DNA of 64,000 bases from Adiantum capillus-veneris (GCA_014529385.2 CM043942.1:60932684-60996683); one strand, 5' to 3'; numbered from the stretch's first letter, positions 48,327-61,560 are shown. Translations and numbers: made by a program. The notes: generated by a model not told the origin, from the letters alone.

Positions 48327-51300
48327 CTTTTCCTCGGCTCTGGAAATCCACCACACCACCACCATAAAACAACTCCAGAGAGCGAAAGAGAGATTTAGAT
48401 GCTTTTGTTCGAGAAGCTGAGAGAGACGGAGAGAGGGTGTAATGCCAAGGGCAAACCCAAGGGGAGTCACGGACTCAGGCCAAGGGCCAGTTGCCTAGTG
48501 CAGACATGGAGATTCTAAGTATGGTGTGCCAAGGACCTATATAACAGGTGGTAGGATGAGGAATCTCGATGGCAGTTCCCTTTTTGTATATGATTTTGCA
48601 ATATCATCAGCTACTCTATCTACAAATCTTTGAGACTGGTGGATGGGCTTCCGATCATTCTACATGTATATAACGGTCAGAACTTTACATTATTGGCTCT
48701 ATGCACGAGGTGCAACCAATCCCACTGACGGTTTTTATAGGTAGCAAGTAGGCACGACCTAGCTATCAAAAAACTGATTCGTGGGAAGTTATGAATACAT
48801 TAAGAGAGCCTCCATGCAGGTAGTCTCTTTTGTAAACACCTAAGAAAATCTAGTATGACTATTTTTCTTTGGGGGTACTTAATATCTTTCTCCTCGGTTC
48901 TTAGAGGGAGAAATTCTTTCACGACCTAGTTGTGAATAAGATTCCAAATGCAGAAGATATGTTGCTTAGTTGCATCATAGATTATGTTTCAAAGGAGTGG
49001 TATTTAAAGGGGTATGACTCTGCTAATACTCAATCACTCCATAGGTGTCGAGAGTCATGATTTGAGTTCAGTGCAGCTGTACTTTCAAGTGCAATCTACC
49101 AAGGAGTAGTGGAAAAATATCAACTTTCTCAGTTGCGCTTTTGACCACGGTGAACTATGTTCGTCCTCGTTGGCTGCTGGTTTGAGCAGTTTTCATGTAA
49201 AGTCTAACCAAGCGGTTTGACATTGCAGAAGCTAACCAAGGGTTTGGATTGCAAAGGCAACACCCAGGGTTACCAGTTCCTACTACTTGTTTTTCACTAA
49301 TCTTTCTTTTAATGTTTTTCACGTAACTACATCTTCAAGGCTGGTTTTACGATAAGGCACCATTCTAGTTATATGTTTTAGGTTTGCAAAGTGCGTGTAA
49401 CTATGGGTAAGTGAACGTTATGTTCAACCTCCAGGTACACATATGATTTGGTTTATTTCCAATTTTGAATATGATTTGCTTGATTTTTTTCAAGACGGAT
49501 GAGTAAGCTTGAATGCTTCTATGCATTTTTGCTCTTCAGAGAGATGATGAGGTCATGTAAGAGCCAAGAATTTTGGGCCGTAGTGTCCAAAATACATTTC
49601 TGCAATGGACTCACTTGTAGGGTTTGATTTGGCACATGTTATCACATGGGATACAACATGGTCTAGGAACTCAAGGAATTTGGTTTAGCCAGTGTGGAGC
49701 AAGTTTAATGAGGGTCCCTCTCACTCATGTCGCAGAGTGTTTGCAGTTACCTCTACACACAAGTACATCTCATACTGAAGGATGTTCTTTTTCGTGACAT
49801 TCTTAGTTGAGACATATTCCACATGTGGAGAATATGAGTCTCTAGGACTGCACTGGCGCCTGCTATTTTAATTATGTGTCACGATAAAGTCCCTAGGTGC
49901 TAGTCAAATCCATTTATAAGACCATTTACACACGTCATATCAAGAACAATTTCAATGGCTAGAAATTCTTGGATACCTAGTCATACCTGTTAAGGTACAA
50001 GTGTTGTTAAACAACTCTAACGAATGGTTGTTTATACATGTAGCAAGGCTCTGTTCTATTGATGAACATGTTTCATTGGTACCTAGGCGTGATTGATTTT
50101 CACATTCCATTATGGTCCAACGTGAGGCAAGGGCCAGGATGGACATGTATATGCAGGTTCAAATCTGTATTTGCTAAATGCATGCACACTAGGTGTTATG
50201 GGTCCTAGTGTTTAGCAAAGGCTGACTTGGAGCGGCATGCATTTAGCATGTGGGTTTTAAATGCAGTTTACACACTATGTTGTTTATGGGCCGGCTACAC
50301 AAGACGGTTGCAAAGGGACAACAATGTGAAAAAATGAAGATGTTAGTCTTGGTTTCATTGACCCTCCTTCTGAACCGTGTTATTGTCAAACGAACAGTGG
50401 GATGCATGAAGGATTCCACCGTGGAAAACATTAGTGTTCTTATGAAGATACGACCACTTTTGTATCATATGTAATGGAAATTGATAATTGTTTATTTATT
50501 GCAGCTGACATGTGGCAAAAGCTAGGGCTAAGCGAGGATATCACATTTTATTCACATTTATTATTCAAGTGCTCATTATGAGCTATGGCCATTTATGCCT
50601 AGCTGCCCAATGTGTATTCATTTTCTAGCATTGAAGAATCTATAAATAAATACGTGCAAGAGGGAAATGCTCACTCTTGCACGGGGGGAGATTGCACCCA
50701 GTGTCTGCGTTGTTTTTGTCTCCTCGTCCCTCTTCTCTTGCATTGTGATGGTGTAGCACTGCGCTCTAGGAGGTGCACCTACACACACACTCTTGCTCTC
50801 TCCCGCTCTCTATCTCTCTCTCTATTCGCGTACGATTTGGTTATGTGCTACGAGATATGCAGATTTGTCGATCTTATGGCTTGCAATATATTGTTTTTAG
50901 TGTTTTGCAAGGCTCTCTGCGCTCCAATTTGTAGCATGATATAAAGCACCACAAAGACTAAAGTGAAGGCCATAACCTAAGGAGAATGTAGAGTCAGAGA
51001 GAGCTAGCAAACAACACCAAAATATTATCATATATGGTTACAAAAAAAGGTTAGACAACACGAGATGCATAGTTTTCAATTACTTTTTTGAATAAATGTT
51101 GTATCTAAACTCTATATTGCTTCATCGACACCTAAAATTCCATTCGGGTCAATGGAGAATTTGTGAGTGTGCAGATAAAAGAGTGGTGGACCCCTACTTC
51201 ATTTTAGATGACAAAGACAGAAAAAGAGTGATATGCCAACCCTATTTGTTGTATCTAGCTTGTATCCCCTTGACCAAACCCTTGTGCATAGAAGTAATGC

Positions 51301-52012
51301 CCACCAAATTTACATCCCCAAAGATGCCACACTTCACCCATATTGTGAGGGTCATATCAGGTACCGCCGGCTACAATATCTTCTTGCAACTACTGTGCAA
51401 TTCCTAACATCCCTCCCACTTGAGACCGATACCAAGGCAGAACTCCTCCTGCTCTTCGATGCCAACTCAAGGGGGTGATATCATTGACTTTTTTCATTTG
51501 GGGTCCCTTAACCCGAAAACACCTTTCCTCATCGGTTCCACTTACCATTCGAAGCCATCAGACTAAATTAGAACATCAACCTTCTAGGGTCAACTGATGG
51601 GAGTTCACTAATTCCCCCTTGGTTCTAGGTCACTGACGCTTTTTTCTCGATTAGGACCAAGCACAGCCATCAGTGCGTTCCCTAAGATGAGTGGAATTAC
51701 TGGCTACACAAATCTCTTGTTCCCAAGTTTGGTTCGTACTCCGTAGATCGGATTCCCTTTCCCCATACTTGACTCAATCTACTGGACAACATAAAATTGG
51801 CTTCAACTTTCCGGCCAATAAATTAACCCTCCAGAATCCACCCACTCTCCGAGCTGTTTGATAAATGCACTTTTTGAAGGTAGTAATATGATACTAGAGA
51901 CCAATATTCTAGTCATGTCGATTAAAAAATACAATTCAAGCAATTGAAAGTAGCATGCAAACTATCGCATACCCTTGCAAATGTTTTGGTGCCACAAACA
52001 TAGTACAGAAAA
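48326..52012. other. Unassigned interval with promoter-like patch
   Basis: 3.7 kb without a recognisable gene. TATAAATAAA at 50641-50650, then a CT-rich run (50795-50825), resembles the LTR promoter layout of element 1, but no paired LTR is visible. CTCAAGGGGGTGATATCA at about 51463-51480 resembles a PPT/LTR border. Both suggest worn LTR-element remains; neither is proved. Confidence 0.35.
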
Positions 52013-53835
52013 TTGGATGATAAGGCTGTCAAATGTATTTTTGTTGGTTATAGTGCTGAAAGCAAAGGTTACAGGTTGTATCACCCGCAAACAAAGCGTA
52101 TTCTAGTTTCATGGGATGTAGTGTTTGTGGAAGATTCTGTTCAGCTCTAGTTGTCATGTACTAGAGACAATAATGTAAGCTCGCAGGACATTTATGACAC
52201 TTTGTTACCTCTTTTCAGTGGTGGAAATATGAATGTAAGTTCCAACGAGGTAAATGTACAGCTTATGGGGGTTTTTGAAAATGTGACATATCAACCTATT
52301 ACTGATGCAAATGTACATGATGTACTTGATGAGGAAAGGGCTGAAAATGAGGAGGCTAGAGGTATGCCAAAATGGCTAGTGTATACATTACGTGGCAGTA
52401 AATTGGACGCACCTTTGTCTAGCCGTACTCGTTCAGGCTCTCGCCATGCATCTTATGCATCAGATTGTTATGCTTTGGTTGTGTCTAGCTTACATGATGT
52501 TGAGGAGCCTCTATCTTTTGATGAAGCACAAAATTCAGAAAATTTGATGGCTGCCATGCAATTAGAATATGATGAACTTATAGAAAATGACACATGGACT
52601 TTATGTGATTTGCCTCCTGGAAAAAAGGCCATTGGTATGAAGTGGGTTTACAAGTTGAAATGATCGATTGCCATAAGGCTCGACTTGTTGCAAAGGGGTA
52701 TGCACAGCAAAAAGGCATAGATTATGAAGAGACTTTTGCTCCCACTTTTCGTATGACTATTGTGCATTTTCTATGTGCATTGGCAGCTCGTTTTGGTTGG
52801 GATGTATATCAATCAGACATTGTTAATGCTTTCTTGAATGGTGACATATTTGAGGAAGTTTATGGAACGCAACCAGCTCGCAGTTTTGTCAATAAAGGAC
52901 AAGAGGACAAAGTGTGCAAATGTAACAAGGCTTTGTATGGGTTGAAGCAATCTCCTCGTGCTTGGTATGAGAAAGCTGACACTCATTTGGTCAAACAAGG
53001 CTTTCGTAACACTCTAACAAAAAGCACATTGTATGTAAAGCGTGAGGGTGATGTACTTCTCATTGTGGTTCTTTATGTAGATAATTTGCTGATCACTTGA
53101 CCAAATGAGAGATATATTGCTGCATTTAAGGCTGATTTGAATGTTGCTTTCAAGATGAAAGATTTGGGGTTGTTGCATCATTATTTGGGCATACAGTTTA
53201 AGCAGTGTGATGGTGGTATTGCCTCGTGTCAGAAAAGTTACATAGAGACATTGCTATGTAAGTTTGGACTTGAGGATTGCAAACCTATTGCCACTCCCAT
53301 GGAAGCAAGTTTGAAATTGAGTCTTCATGACGCTGGAGATCCTACTGATGTCACTCTTTACCAAATCGCTATTGGATGCCTCATTTACGTATGCAACACG
53401 AAGCCAGATATTCAGTTTGCAGTCTCACAAGTCAGCAGATTTATGCATAGCCCAGGGTTTAAGCATTGGCAGGCTGTCAAGAGGATTTTTTGCTACCTTA
53501 GTGGCACTTTACATCTTGGCTTATTTTATCCCAAGAGGGGATCGTTGCCGCCAGAATTACATGCTTTTTCGGACTCAGATTGGGCTGGTTGTTTTGACAC
53601 GCGAGTGTCCACAAGTGGTTTTTATTTCATGCTTGGCAGTTCATGTATATCATGGTTGAGCAAGAAGCAACCTACTGTGGCCACTTTGAATTGTGAGGCT
53701 GAGTATAGGGCAGTCTTCACAGCTACAATTGAGTGTGTATGGCTCAGACGCCTTATGGCTGATTTGGGTGTTGGATAGGATACTGCCAACACTATCTACA
53801 CCTACAGTCAGAACGCATTGGCAGTTATCGCACAA
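52013..53835 (+). pseudogene. Ty1/copia pol fragment: integrase tail, RT, RNase H
   Basis: It begins mid-protein with DDKAVKCIFVGYSAESKGYR, the integrase C-terminal copia signature. RT follows: ENDTWTLCDLPPGKKAIGMK, a frameshift near 52665, ARLVAKGYAQQKGIDYEETF, DVYQSDIVNAFLNGDI, ALYGLKQSPRAWYEKAD and YVDNLLIT, where the second catalytic Asp is Asn. RNase H follows (FSDSDWAGC, LNCEAEYRAV). Stops lie at 52148, 52661 and 53098. Coding similarity ends about 53835, where foreign DNA starts. No LTR of this element is identified. Old and dead. Confidence 0.9.
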
Positions 53836-54719
53836 ATCTCCCACCTGCAGAGAACACCGCACGCAAATGCTGAGTGCAACCCGCAATCTCTACCTAGATC
53901 GCATAAATGATACGCATAAAACTCGTGGGAAAATTTCGCCAGAGTTTCGTCAGTAAAACGGCCACAAAACCAGTAACCAAACTGACTGCACGCTCAAAAC
54001 CATGAGCAACCAAAGCACATCAAACCGCACTCCAAATGCATGCACCAATCTCCACACTTTGCATACATCATTGCAAACACCTGCAAATCTAGTACACAAA
54101 TATCTGCTCTACCTGTGATGACTGCCAAAAAACATGCTCGAGGCATACATTGCCGAGCTCAAAATGCAATCACATTAGTCTCCCTGAGCATCAAACCACA
54201 CAAGGCATACATCGTATCCTCCCACCTGTGAGGAAACTTGCAGCAAATATCACTCTCACATTTGAGAGCAAACCATGTGTGGAATCTTCGACACACAATA
54301 AACAACTGCTGCTGCAGAAAATTCAACGTTCAGAATTTTAAAATTCTGATATGAGGAGCGCGTCCGGAGCATGCCAAAACCCCAAGGTAGACTCCTAGAT
54401 CACATGTATCCGAGTCCGGGTGTGAAAGCTATGCCAAAAACCTCCGTTTCGACCCAAAAACGCAGCATAAACTACCAAAAGAGGGCTGAAAAATGCAGCT
54501 CCTCAACCGTAGCTTGAATGAGGTTTCTGATGGATCGAATGGGGGGTAAAACGCCAGAACACCTGGTGGAAACGCTCTCGAAAAGCTGAATTTGCCGATG
54601 CCGAAGTCGAAACCCTGTTTGCACTCTTGAAAGTGCGCGCGCGGACGCGATTTCAGGAATGAAACCGGCTCTCCACTGTCGTCGTGACTGTGCACACACG
54701 CGCTCCCTCCGCACCTACA
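53836..54719 (-). other. Leader of copia-1 (minus strand), no gene
   Basis: Lies downstream of the copia-1 PBS on the minus strand. The part at 54430-54719 resembles the leader of copia-2 (58885-59067). There is no gag; the element is truncated against the copia pol fragment, which is on the other strand. Confidence 0.5.
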
Positions 54720-54730
54720 CTCTGATACCA
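54720..54730 (-). other. copia-1 primer-binding site (initiator-Met type)
   Basis: Minus-strand TGGTATCAGAG, two bases after the LTR; the standard plant copia PBS is TGGTATCAGAGC. Confidence 0.8.
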
Positions 54731-54732
54731 AT

Positions 54733-54923
54733 TGAAGGGGATCGGGGAGCACCACAGACGGAGAGTGAGCGAGAGAGAAGGAGACACACACACGATGTGG
54801 GTGGGGAGACTATGAAGTGGCAGCTCCCCCTATATAGTATACTCACTATAAGTATAGGGTAACAATGGGCGGGCGCCCATGACCTGGGCGACCGGTCAAG
54901 GCACATAGGCCTTAACCCCAACA
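54733..54923 (-). repeat. copia-1 LTR, 191 bp
   Basis: Minus strand from TGTTGGGGTTAAGGCC (54923) to CCCCTTCA (54733); TG...CA ends, CTATATAG near 54828 as TATA, then a CT-rich R region. It interrupts the gypsy gag at 54924. Confidence 0.75.
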
Positions 54924-56399
54924 ACTAGTACCATTGGTACCTGGTCTTTCCTCTTGAGCTACTTTGATTGGTTCTACCTTCACTGGTTCAATGTAGGCAA
55001 CCACTGATAAATCCTTTCCTTTCTTAAAATGGTGAATTCTGATGCCACAATTATTCCATATGTGACCAAAGGCCTTGCAGTAGGTACATTGTGGACATTC
55101 AGTGGAGATGTGGTCCTTGGATTTACATCTTGAACACCAAGTCTCCATCTTTCGGACCGACTGTCTTGTGTGGCTAATTTTTGCAATCTGCCTAGCCATT
55201 TCTTCAATCTTCTTGGTCCATGATCCCTTCTTTGATTTCTCCTTTTTTCGTTCATTGGAGCTGCTCTTGGAGCTGCTGGACGTTGCACTGGAATCAGAAG
55301 CTTCAGTAGCCGAGCTACTGCTACTGGTCCTTCGCTTCTTGTGGCTCTTCTCTTTCTTAGCATGTTGTTCCAGCTTTAATGCTCTTTGGACTAGGTCATT
55401 GAATTTTTTTGTAGGGGCTGGTACTTCTTGTTCCCTAAGATTCTTGCTTCTGAACCCATTCAGAAACCATGCCCTCAATCTCTTCTCAGACGGCGGTTCT
55501 TGCAACTGCCTGGTCAGTTCTTTTATCTTTTCTACATAGCTGCGGACTGACAAAGTTCTCTGTTTGATCTAATGCAATTCATAGAGAATATCCTCATCCC
55601 CTCGATTGTCGGAATATTCCAACCTGAAGGCCTTAAGTAAATTGTTATATGATCTCAGCTGGCATGCAGGGTAATGGTAATACCATTTCCTCGCTGCCTC
55701 CTTCAACGTTTGTGGAAAATATTCCCCCCAATCATCTTCATCAATGTTTTTTAGTTCAGTATACTGCTCGAAAGCTTGTATGTGAACATCTGGATCATCC
55801 TTTTTCCCTCCTTTGAATATGGGAATAGAAATCTTCAGGAAAGCTGTGTAATCATTTCGATTACTGCTGATCCCACCACTTCTCTTCTTGGCTTCAGAAT
55901 GATGCTTGGGAGCCTTCTTGCAATTGTCAGTGTCAGCATCCCAATCAATCTCTGTCTCTCTCTCTGTCTCTGTCTCAGTATCAATATCTTCTCTGTTTTG
56001 TCTGTTAGAAGTACGGTGACTTCCCTTTCTGCCCTTGATATGCTCATCTCTCTGGCGAGACTGAGAATTCTTAGAACTCTTTGCCTTTCATGCTTCCCAT
56101 TCTGCCCGTCGGCGTCGAGAATGACTGGAGTGTTGTCAGTCCTGCGCCTCATCAGCCTGACTATGCTCCTCCTGAGCCTCAGTGTCAGTCATTTTCTCTT
56201 GCTTGGGGTCAGACTCTGTTCCTGACTCCTCAGTAATGGGGTCCACACGAATGGTAGATTTCCGGCCACAATTGGATTTTGGTGCGATTGCTGAAAACTT
56301 CAACTGGGAGAAGAGTCTTTCAGTCAACGAGCTTCAGCTCGAGCCACCGTGATCACAAAAATGGAATTGGAGTTGATCTCTTGAGACAGCTAATTCTAG
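54924..56399 (-). pseudogene. gag: gag of a second Ty3/gypsy element
   Basis: Minus strand. From about 56327 an acidic N-terminus (ITEESGTESDPKQEKMTD), then frameshifted sequence. A capsid-like domain around 55780-55450 has DDWGEYFPQTLKEAARKWYY, a TAG near 55570 and SVRSYVEKIKELTRQL. A Ser/Lys-rich linker follows, with two zinc knuckles, CSRCKSKDHISTEC and CTYCKAFGHIWNNC. It is truncated by the copia-1 LTR, so protease and pol lie elsewhere or are lost. Knuckle and linker are unlike elements 1 and 2, so this is a separate lineage. Confidence 0.8.
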
Positions 56400-56820
56400 T
56401 GTTGAAGGATTTCAGCTACTAGTGTGGGAAGATTTCAGACAGCAGACTGGATAGAAATCAGAGACTAGACTGAAATGTGGATACTGAAATAAGAATCAGA
56501 CTTATAGACTGGAATAAGGTTCAGATTCAGAAGATTGGACGAGAAGTAAGTATCACTGAAATATATGCCATGATTGAGATTACAGATCAAGATTACAACG
56601 AATATGATTACAGAGGGAAAGTACAGCCGACAATACTGCCACTTATGCTCAAGTACAATTATAGCCCAAAGCGCTAATACAAGTGATAACAATTGCCAAC
56701 CCGATAATAATGTAATGGGCCCTATTTATACACTTCGGGTTTACTGTAGTAATTACTAAGTAATTCGTTGCCCATCTTCTAAGAACACGTTCCCACATGG
56801 TGATTATCCAGCCGTCTACA
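56400..56820 (-). repeat. 5' LTR of the second gypsy element, 421 bp
   Basis: Minus strand from TGTAGACGGC (56820) to CCTTCAACA (56400), with TATAAATAGG at about 56721-56730. Its start cuts a copia integrase just after TDNGGEYVS. No PBS of a familiar tRNA follows, and no second LTR is in the window, so the ends rest on TG...CA and context. Confidence 0.6.
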
Positions 56821-58365
56821 GAAACGTACTCTCCACCATTGTCAGTTCTCAAGCACTTCAGCTTCTGACCACTCTGATTCTCCACAAGTTGCAAGAATGT
56901 CTTAAAGACCTTGAGCACCTCATCTTTCTACTTCAAGAAGTAAACGCATACTTTGCGAGAATAGTCATCTATGAGTGTACAAAAGTACGCTGCTCCCCCT
57001 AGTGACAAACTAGGCATTGGTCCGCATAGATCACTGTGCACAAGAGCTAACCGTCCATCCCTATGATTCCTCTTTGATCTGTGCGGTTCCTGTGTTTGCT
57101 TACCATAAACACAATGCTCACAAAACTCGAAATCTTGAAATGAAAAGCCAGGCAAATAACCATAATGAGAAAGTATTTCCATTCCTCTTTTTGACATATG
57201 TCCCAGCCTACGATGCCACAGTGACACACTTGGCTGCTCAATCACATTAATTACATGGTTTTTAACCTCTGAAACATGTAAAGTGTATAGAGTTCCTCAC
57301 TTGATTCCATGTGCTACAGTCATCGAACCTTTGGAGATCTTCCAAGCGTTGTTCCCAAAGACTGTCATATAACCTGCATCATCCAACTTCCCTGTATTGA
57401 TCAAGCTGTTTCGGATTGCTGGAACATGTCTGACATTCTTGAGCCATAAAGAAGAGCCATTGTGAAACTTCAACTGCACATCTCCCACTCCAAGTATGTC
57501 ACAAACCTGCTCATTGCCAAGTCTGACATAATCTTTAGTAGTCACATATGACATAAACCACTCTTTGTGCGGAGAAACATGTAAAGATGCCCCTGAGTCG
57601 ATAATCCAATCACTCATAGCATGTCCATCCTCTGCAGTCAAGAAAACAGAATCAAGATTGCTTGTGAGGAAGATGTCACTAGCTGCTATACCAAAATCAC
57701 TGTCTGAACCAGATCCTGTGACATTCACCTCTTCAATCTTCACTGAACTCTTCTTTTCATCTTGCTCAGAACTCTTTGTTTTGCCTTTTTCTTGTTTCCA
57801 CTTTGTACAGTCTCTCTTCATGTGACCCTTCTTGCCACAATGGTAGCATTCTATGTCATCCTTTGACCTCGAGTCACGAGACTTACTTCGATTTTGTGCC
57901 TTCTTCTCTTTAGACTGTTGTCTCCCTCGAACGACCAAAGCACTATTGCCTTTGCCTTTGTCAATGTTCTTCCTTTTCACTTCCTCTGTGAGCAAGCTGC
58001 CTTCTACATTGGCACTTGTAAGACCTTCTGGCGCGACAGAATTACTTAATGCTGTACGAAAAGTATCCCAACTGTCTGGCAAAGTGATGAAGAGAAACAT
58101 AGCCTTCACTGAATCTGGAAAGACTATCTCCTGTGCTGTTAGCTGGTTGAAAATTGTGTGAAATTCATTGATATGATTTGACATAGTTGTCCCTTCCTTC
58201 ATCTTCAAGTCCACCAATTTCTTGAGCCAGTAAATCTGAGAAGCAGCACTTTGTTTCTCGTACATACCACATAGCTTTTGCCATGTCTGGGCGATCACAA
58301 AACCTGTATCTATCTGAAGACTGAACCCGCAACAAAGCTTCAATGGCCTCACACATAAGATGCAA
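56821..58365 (-). pseudogene. copia-2 gag, protease and integrase start
   Basis: One minus-strand frame from 58352 to 56821 with stops near 57297 and 56926. Order: gag (EALLRVQSSDRYRF in a neighbouring frame, then GTTMSNHINEFHTIFNQLTA), zinc knuckle CYHCGKKGHMKRDC, protease DWIIDSGASLHVS, GAG-pre-integrase LWHRRLGHMSKRGM with CEHCVYGK, and integrase core VHSDLCGP and LRTDNGGEYVS. The third catalytic residue, RT and RNase H are missing because the gypsy LTR inserted after GGEYVS. Integrase before RT is the copia order. The plus-strand copia pol at 52013 is inverted and cannot be the missing part without an inversion. Confidence 0.88.
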
Positions 58366-59067
58366 TCCAGTGTCTACACAAAGTCATACATCCTATGGGA
58401 TAAAAGTTGCCGAAGAGGATGCGTGTAGAGGGGAACTCCAACAACCTAATCCATCTCACATTGGGTAACCTAGCCCCCAGTGCTTGGCTTCAAAAAACCT
58501 CACACACGACCCTCACAGATGGCTCAGCAAACTACCCAAAAATTAGCATACATCCTACAATAGACCAATCATTGTCCTATGACCGTTGCAGTGGTCTGTC
58601 TGCTAGCATGACTCACAACTAGCAGACCCACAATCGTAGTACATCAATCTGCAATACATGCCAGTGGTGTCAAGCCGTCGTATGGCCACACCTCCCCTGG
58701 AATCTGGCAAGCACAAGAAGTAGCAATGCAGACTGCAATATATATATCTGATGATATATATGTGTACCTGGTCTATAAATGATGCTTTGAAGACGAATGA
58801 GTGATGTATGTCGATGCTGATATTGATGCCGACCACCTCCTGCTTGCCAATCTACACAAGACGGGTTTCTTTGCGGCTAAAACCTATCTTCTGATGTAGT
58901 GCTCAAAATGAAATTCTGAGGGCATAAATGGCTTGGAAAGGGGGATAAAACCCCACCTCGCTTGGTGTAAATGCTCCCGGAATGCCGAGTGTGAATTTTT
59001 GAGCTCCGGATCCAGAATTTGCCTGAAAAGTGCGCACGCACGATTACGCAAATACGCACTGAACTTG
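58366..59067 (-). other. copia-2 leader
   Basis: Noncoding between PBS and gag; the 58885-59067 part is shared with the copia-1 leader and with 23540-23760. Confidence 0.55.
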
Positions 59068-59079
59068 GCTTTGATACCA
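59068..59079 (-). other. copia-2 primer-binding site (initiator-Met type)
   Basis: Minus-strand TGGTATCAAAGC, 11 of 12 to the copia consensus, two bases after the LTR. Confidence 0.75.
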
Positions 59080-59081
59080 AT

Positions 59082-59300
59082 TGAAGTCGCGAAGCGGAGC
59101 GTGGATCGACTCTCACACACACACAAAGATACACAGAGATCTTACACAGTACGCAAAGAATTCTGTTTGAAGGGTTATCTCCCAAAACCTTATTATCCAC
59201 AAAAGTATAAGTGAGTATATACAAAGAGTTAGTAATAAGTGAGTTAGGCGAGCGACCGGCCATATCCGTATTAGAGGCCACTTGGGCTTTAATCCCAACA
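59082..59300 (-). repeat. copia-2 LTR, 219 bp
   Basis: Minus strand from TGTTGGGATTAAAGCCC (59300) to CGCGACTTCA (59082). It interrupts a LINE endonuclease directly after CLVGDFNI. Confidence 0.78.
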
Positions 59301-59776
59301 ATGTTAAAGTCCCCCACCAAGCAAAACCCCCCCTCAATTTGCAATTGAGGGAGGTCATTCCAAAAAACTCCTCTACCTTTGGAATCATTGAGTGCATAAA
59401 CATTGATTATCATATTCCTAGTATAGTTTATCTTGTTTGACACACCCAGTGCCCTCCTGGATGGGTGTTGGTAAACAATTTTTGGCCCATGATCCCTATG
59501 AACTCCTATCGGAACCCCGCTAGATCCATCTATAGCAGTACCATAGAGAAATAGGATTTACCTAAGAGTTTGCTTTCTTGCAGAAGTGACATCAAGATTG
59601 TGGTCTTGGATACAACAACGAAACACCCCTCTTCTCCTCTTCATTAGTTGCCAAAGTTGTTCTTGCTTCTCCCTTGTCAAACTTTTAGCATTCCAAGAGA
59701 TCACTTGGAGAATAGGGTTCATGGGGGCATCAAATCCACTTTGACCCTCAGAATCCCTCGCTTCTCTTGCTGCCAA
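59301..59776 (-). pseudogene. LINE (L1-type) ORF2 endonuclease fragment
   Basis: Minus strand, one frame with a stop near 59558: ILQVISWNAKSLTREKQEQL (start of an APE-like endonuclease), GTAIDGSSG, IINVYALNDSKGRGVFW and GGFCLVGDFNI (GDFN is the endonuclease signature). It would nick target DNA for target-primed reverse transcription. It is cut at 59300 by copia-2, and its RT is not in the window. Confidence 0.82.
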
Positions 59777-60155
59777 GGGAGGCTCTTGGTTGTACGGGGT
59801 ACCATGTCTTGAAACACCTCAAAAGAATTCTGGAGGGGGGTAGCGGATTCCCTCTTGTCAGGAGATGAGGTGGTGATGAATTTTCTCTTTACCTTTTCTT
59901 AAGGTAGCATAGTTTTTTCTCCTCCCTGTTGCCATGTCTTTCATTCTTTTGTTTGCCCTAAGTGTCGTATTTTGTTCTAGAATTGTAATTGTTGCATTTG
60001 AGGCCACGATAAGTAGACGAGGATTTGTAGTCTCAAATACACTTGTTTGTTCCTAAAGTGGCTCTTGAGGGGCTTGAAATGGTGGGCACCCCCCTGCAAA
60101 ATGGGCTAGGATGAGTCTTTAGTTTTACAATCTGTTCCTTAGAACAATCCATTTT

Positions 60156-61260
60156 TTATCCTTCCATACATTCTACATCTCCATTCTTCTCTCCCTTGCA
60201 TGCTCTAGGTCTCAGTGGACAATCTCTAGCAAAGTGCGTGAACCTGTTGCATTCAAAATACGCCCCAAAGTAAGTCCCAAAATAATGTGGAATTTCTTTC
60301 AGTTCTACCTCAACATCCATAACCATTTTTTTGGGTGTGAGTTTGGAGATGTTCCATTCAATGCATGCCCTACTGGAGCTTTTTCTAAGGCCTCTCTTGG
60401 TTGGCATGAACAAAGGGGTAACCCAAGGAACTTGTTAGATCCCTAAGGCTATCCCATGGAAAACTTGGAAGGCCAACTAATTCCACCCATAGAGGGTGAA
60501 TTTCGTGTAGAGACTCCTGCGAGTAACAAAAATACGCAGACCTGAGCTCTATTGACAAGTTTCAGGGGAATACACATACATGAGATGTGAGCTTTGTTGA
60601 ACACAAGAGGACCCTTACCTAGGACCTTAACAACGATAGAAGCTTCCTATATCTCACCAAGAAAAAACCCTTTGTTAGGTATCATGCATGGTCAATTGCA
60701 CTGGCATGGTCAATATTATGTGCGCCTTGCAGTCATTGTAGCATTTCATGTCTATTTGCGATCCTCCCACTAAAGCCAAAGATTAAAGTGAGCTTAGCTT
60801 GCATTGTTTCTTGATATCCCTCTCAAAGATTTTTGCTATGGCAGAGTCATCATTCAACAATTGCTAGGGTAGGGTTGCCATTAGGTCAGTGTGCATTTTG
60901 TCCATTAGTTTCTCTTGTGAAGCTTTGGTATATTCTGCTTCACCTAGAGATCTTTTCATACCAGTGAGCCCTAATTTTAGTTGCCTCATGAATTCCATCA
61001 ACTCCTAATCCAGCAACTCTCTCTCTCTCCTTAGCATCTCTAAACTAGGTACCACAAAGGGAATCTTTAATGTCGCATCCTTTGATGCGTTGTTGTGATA
61101 CAAGTTGCCAAAGGAACCTTGTTTCTACCCCCCCCCCCCCCCCCCCGCTTCCCCACCCTACTTTTGATTTTATCTTGCTAATATTCGCATGTATGGGACC
61201 TTGATTCTCATTAGTAGGCACCTCCTTAACTATGAACTTGGTTGGCATCAACTTGTCTTG
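60156..61260 (-). pseudogene. LINE ORF1 (DUF4283/CCHC type), degenerate
   Basis: Minus strand, upstream of the endonuclease. Broken frames include RACIEWNISKLTPKKMVMDV, HYFGTYFGAYFECNRFTHFA and ARDCP (CCHC-type knuckle ending ECNRFTHFARDC) at 60413-60156. More upstream pieces run to a basic stretch FIVKEVPTNENQGPIHANIS near 61210. Layout and motifs match plant L1 ORF1 RNA-binding proteins. Many stops and shifts. Confidence 0.65.
61128..61146. repeat. poly-C tract
   Basis: 19 consecutive C inside LINE ORF1 remains. Confidence 0.97.
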
Positions 61261-61560
61261 CATGACTATGTCTCCTACAATATTTGTACATAGCCATGCT
61301 TCTAAATGGTGAGGTCAGCTACAAGGTGGATTTAAGAGCTTCTACTCTTAGGGAAAAATTCCAAGTAGTGTATAAGAAATTCATTATAGAATGCTCCTTA
61401 CTCTATTTGTGTCAAGGATAGTTTTATTTAAATGCTGGCATGGCAATCACAATGTTCAAATGCACCCAAATTATGCTCACCCTCCTCACCCAAAGATCAA
61501 TCACTTGTGACATATTCAATTAGCCATTTACCCATACAGCTCAATAAACCTCCCTCCCTT

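Noticed and set aside
52013-53835. Copia pol fragment as the missing half of copia-1 or copia-2
   Set aside because: It is on the opposite strand and ends before the copia-1 leader; would need an inversion that I cannot show.
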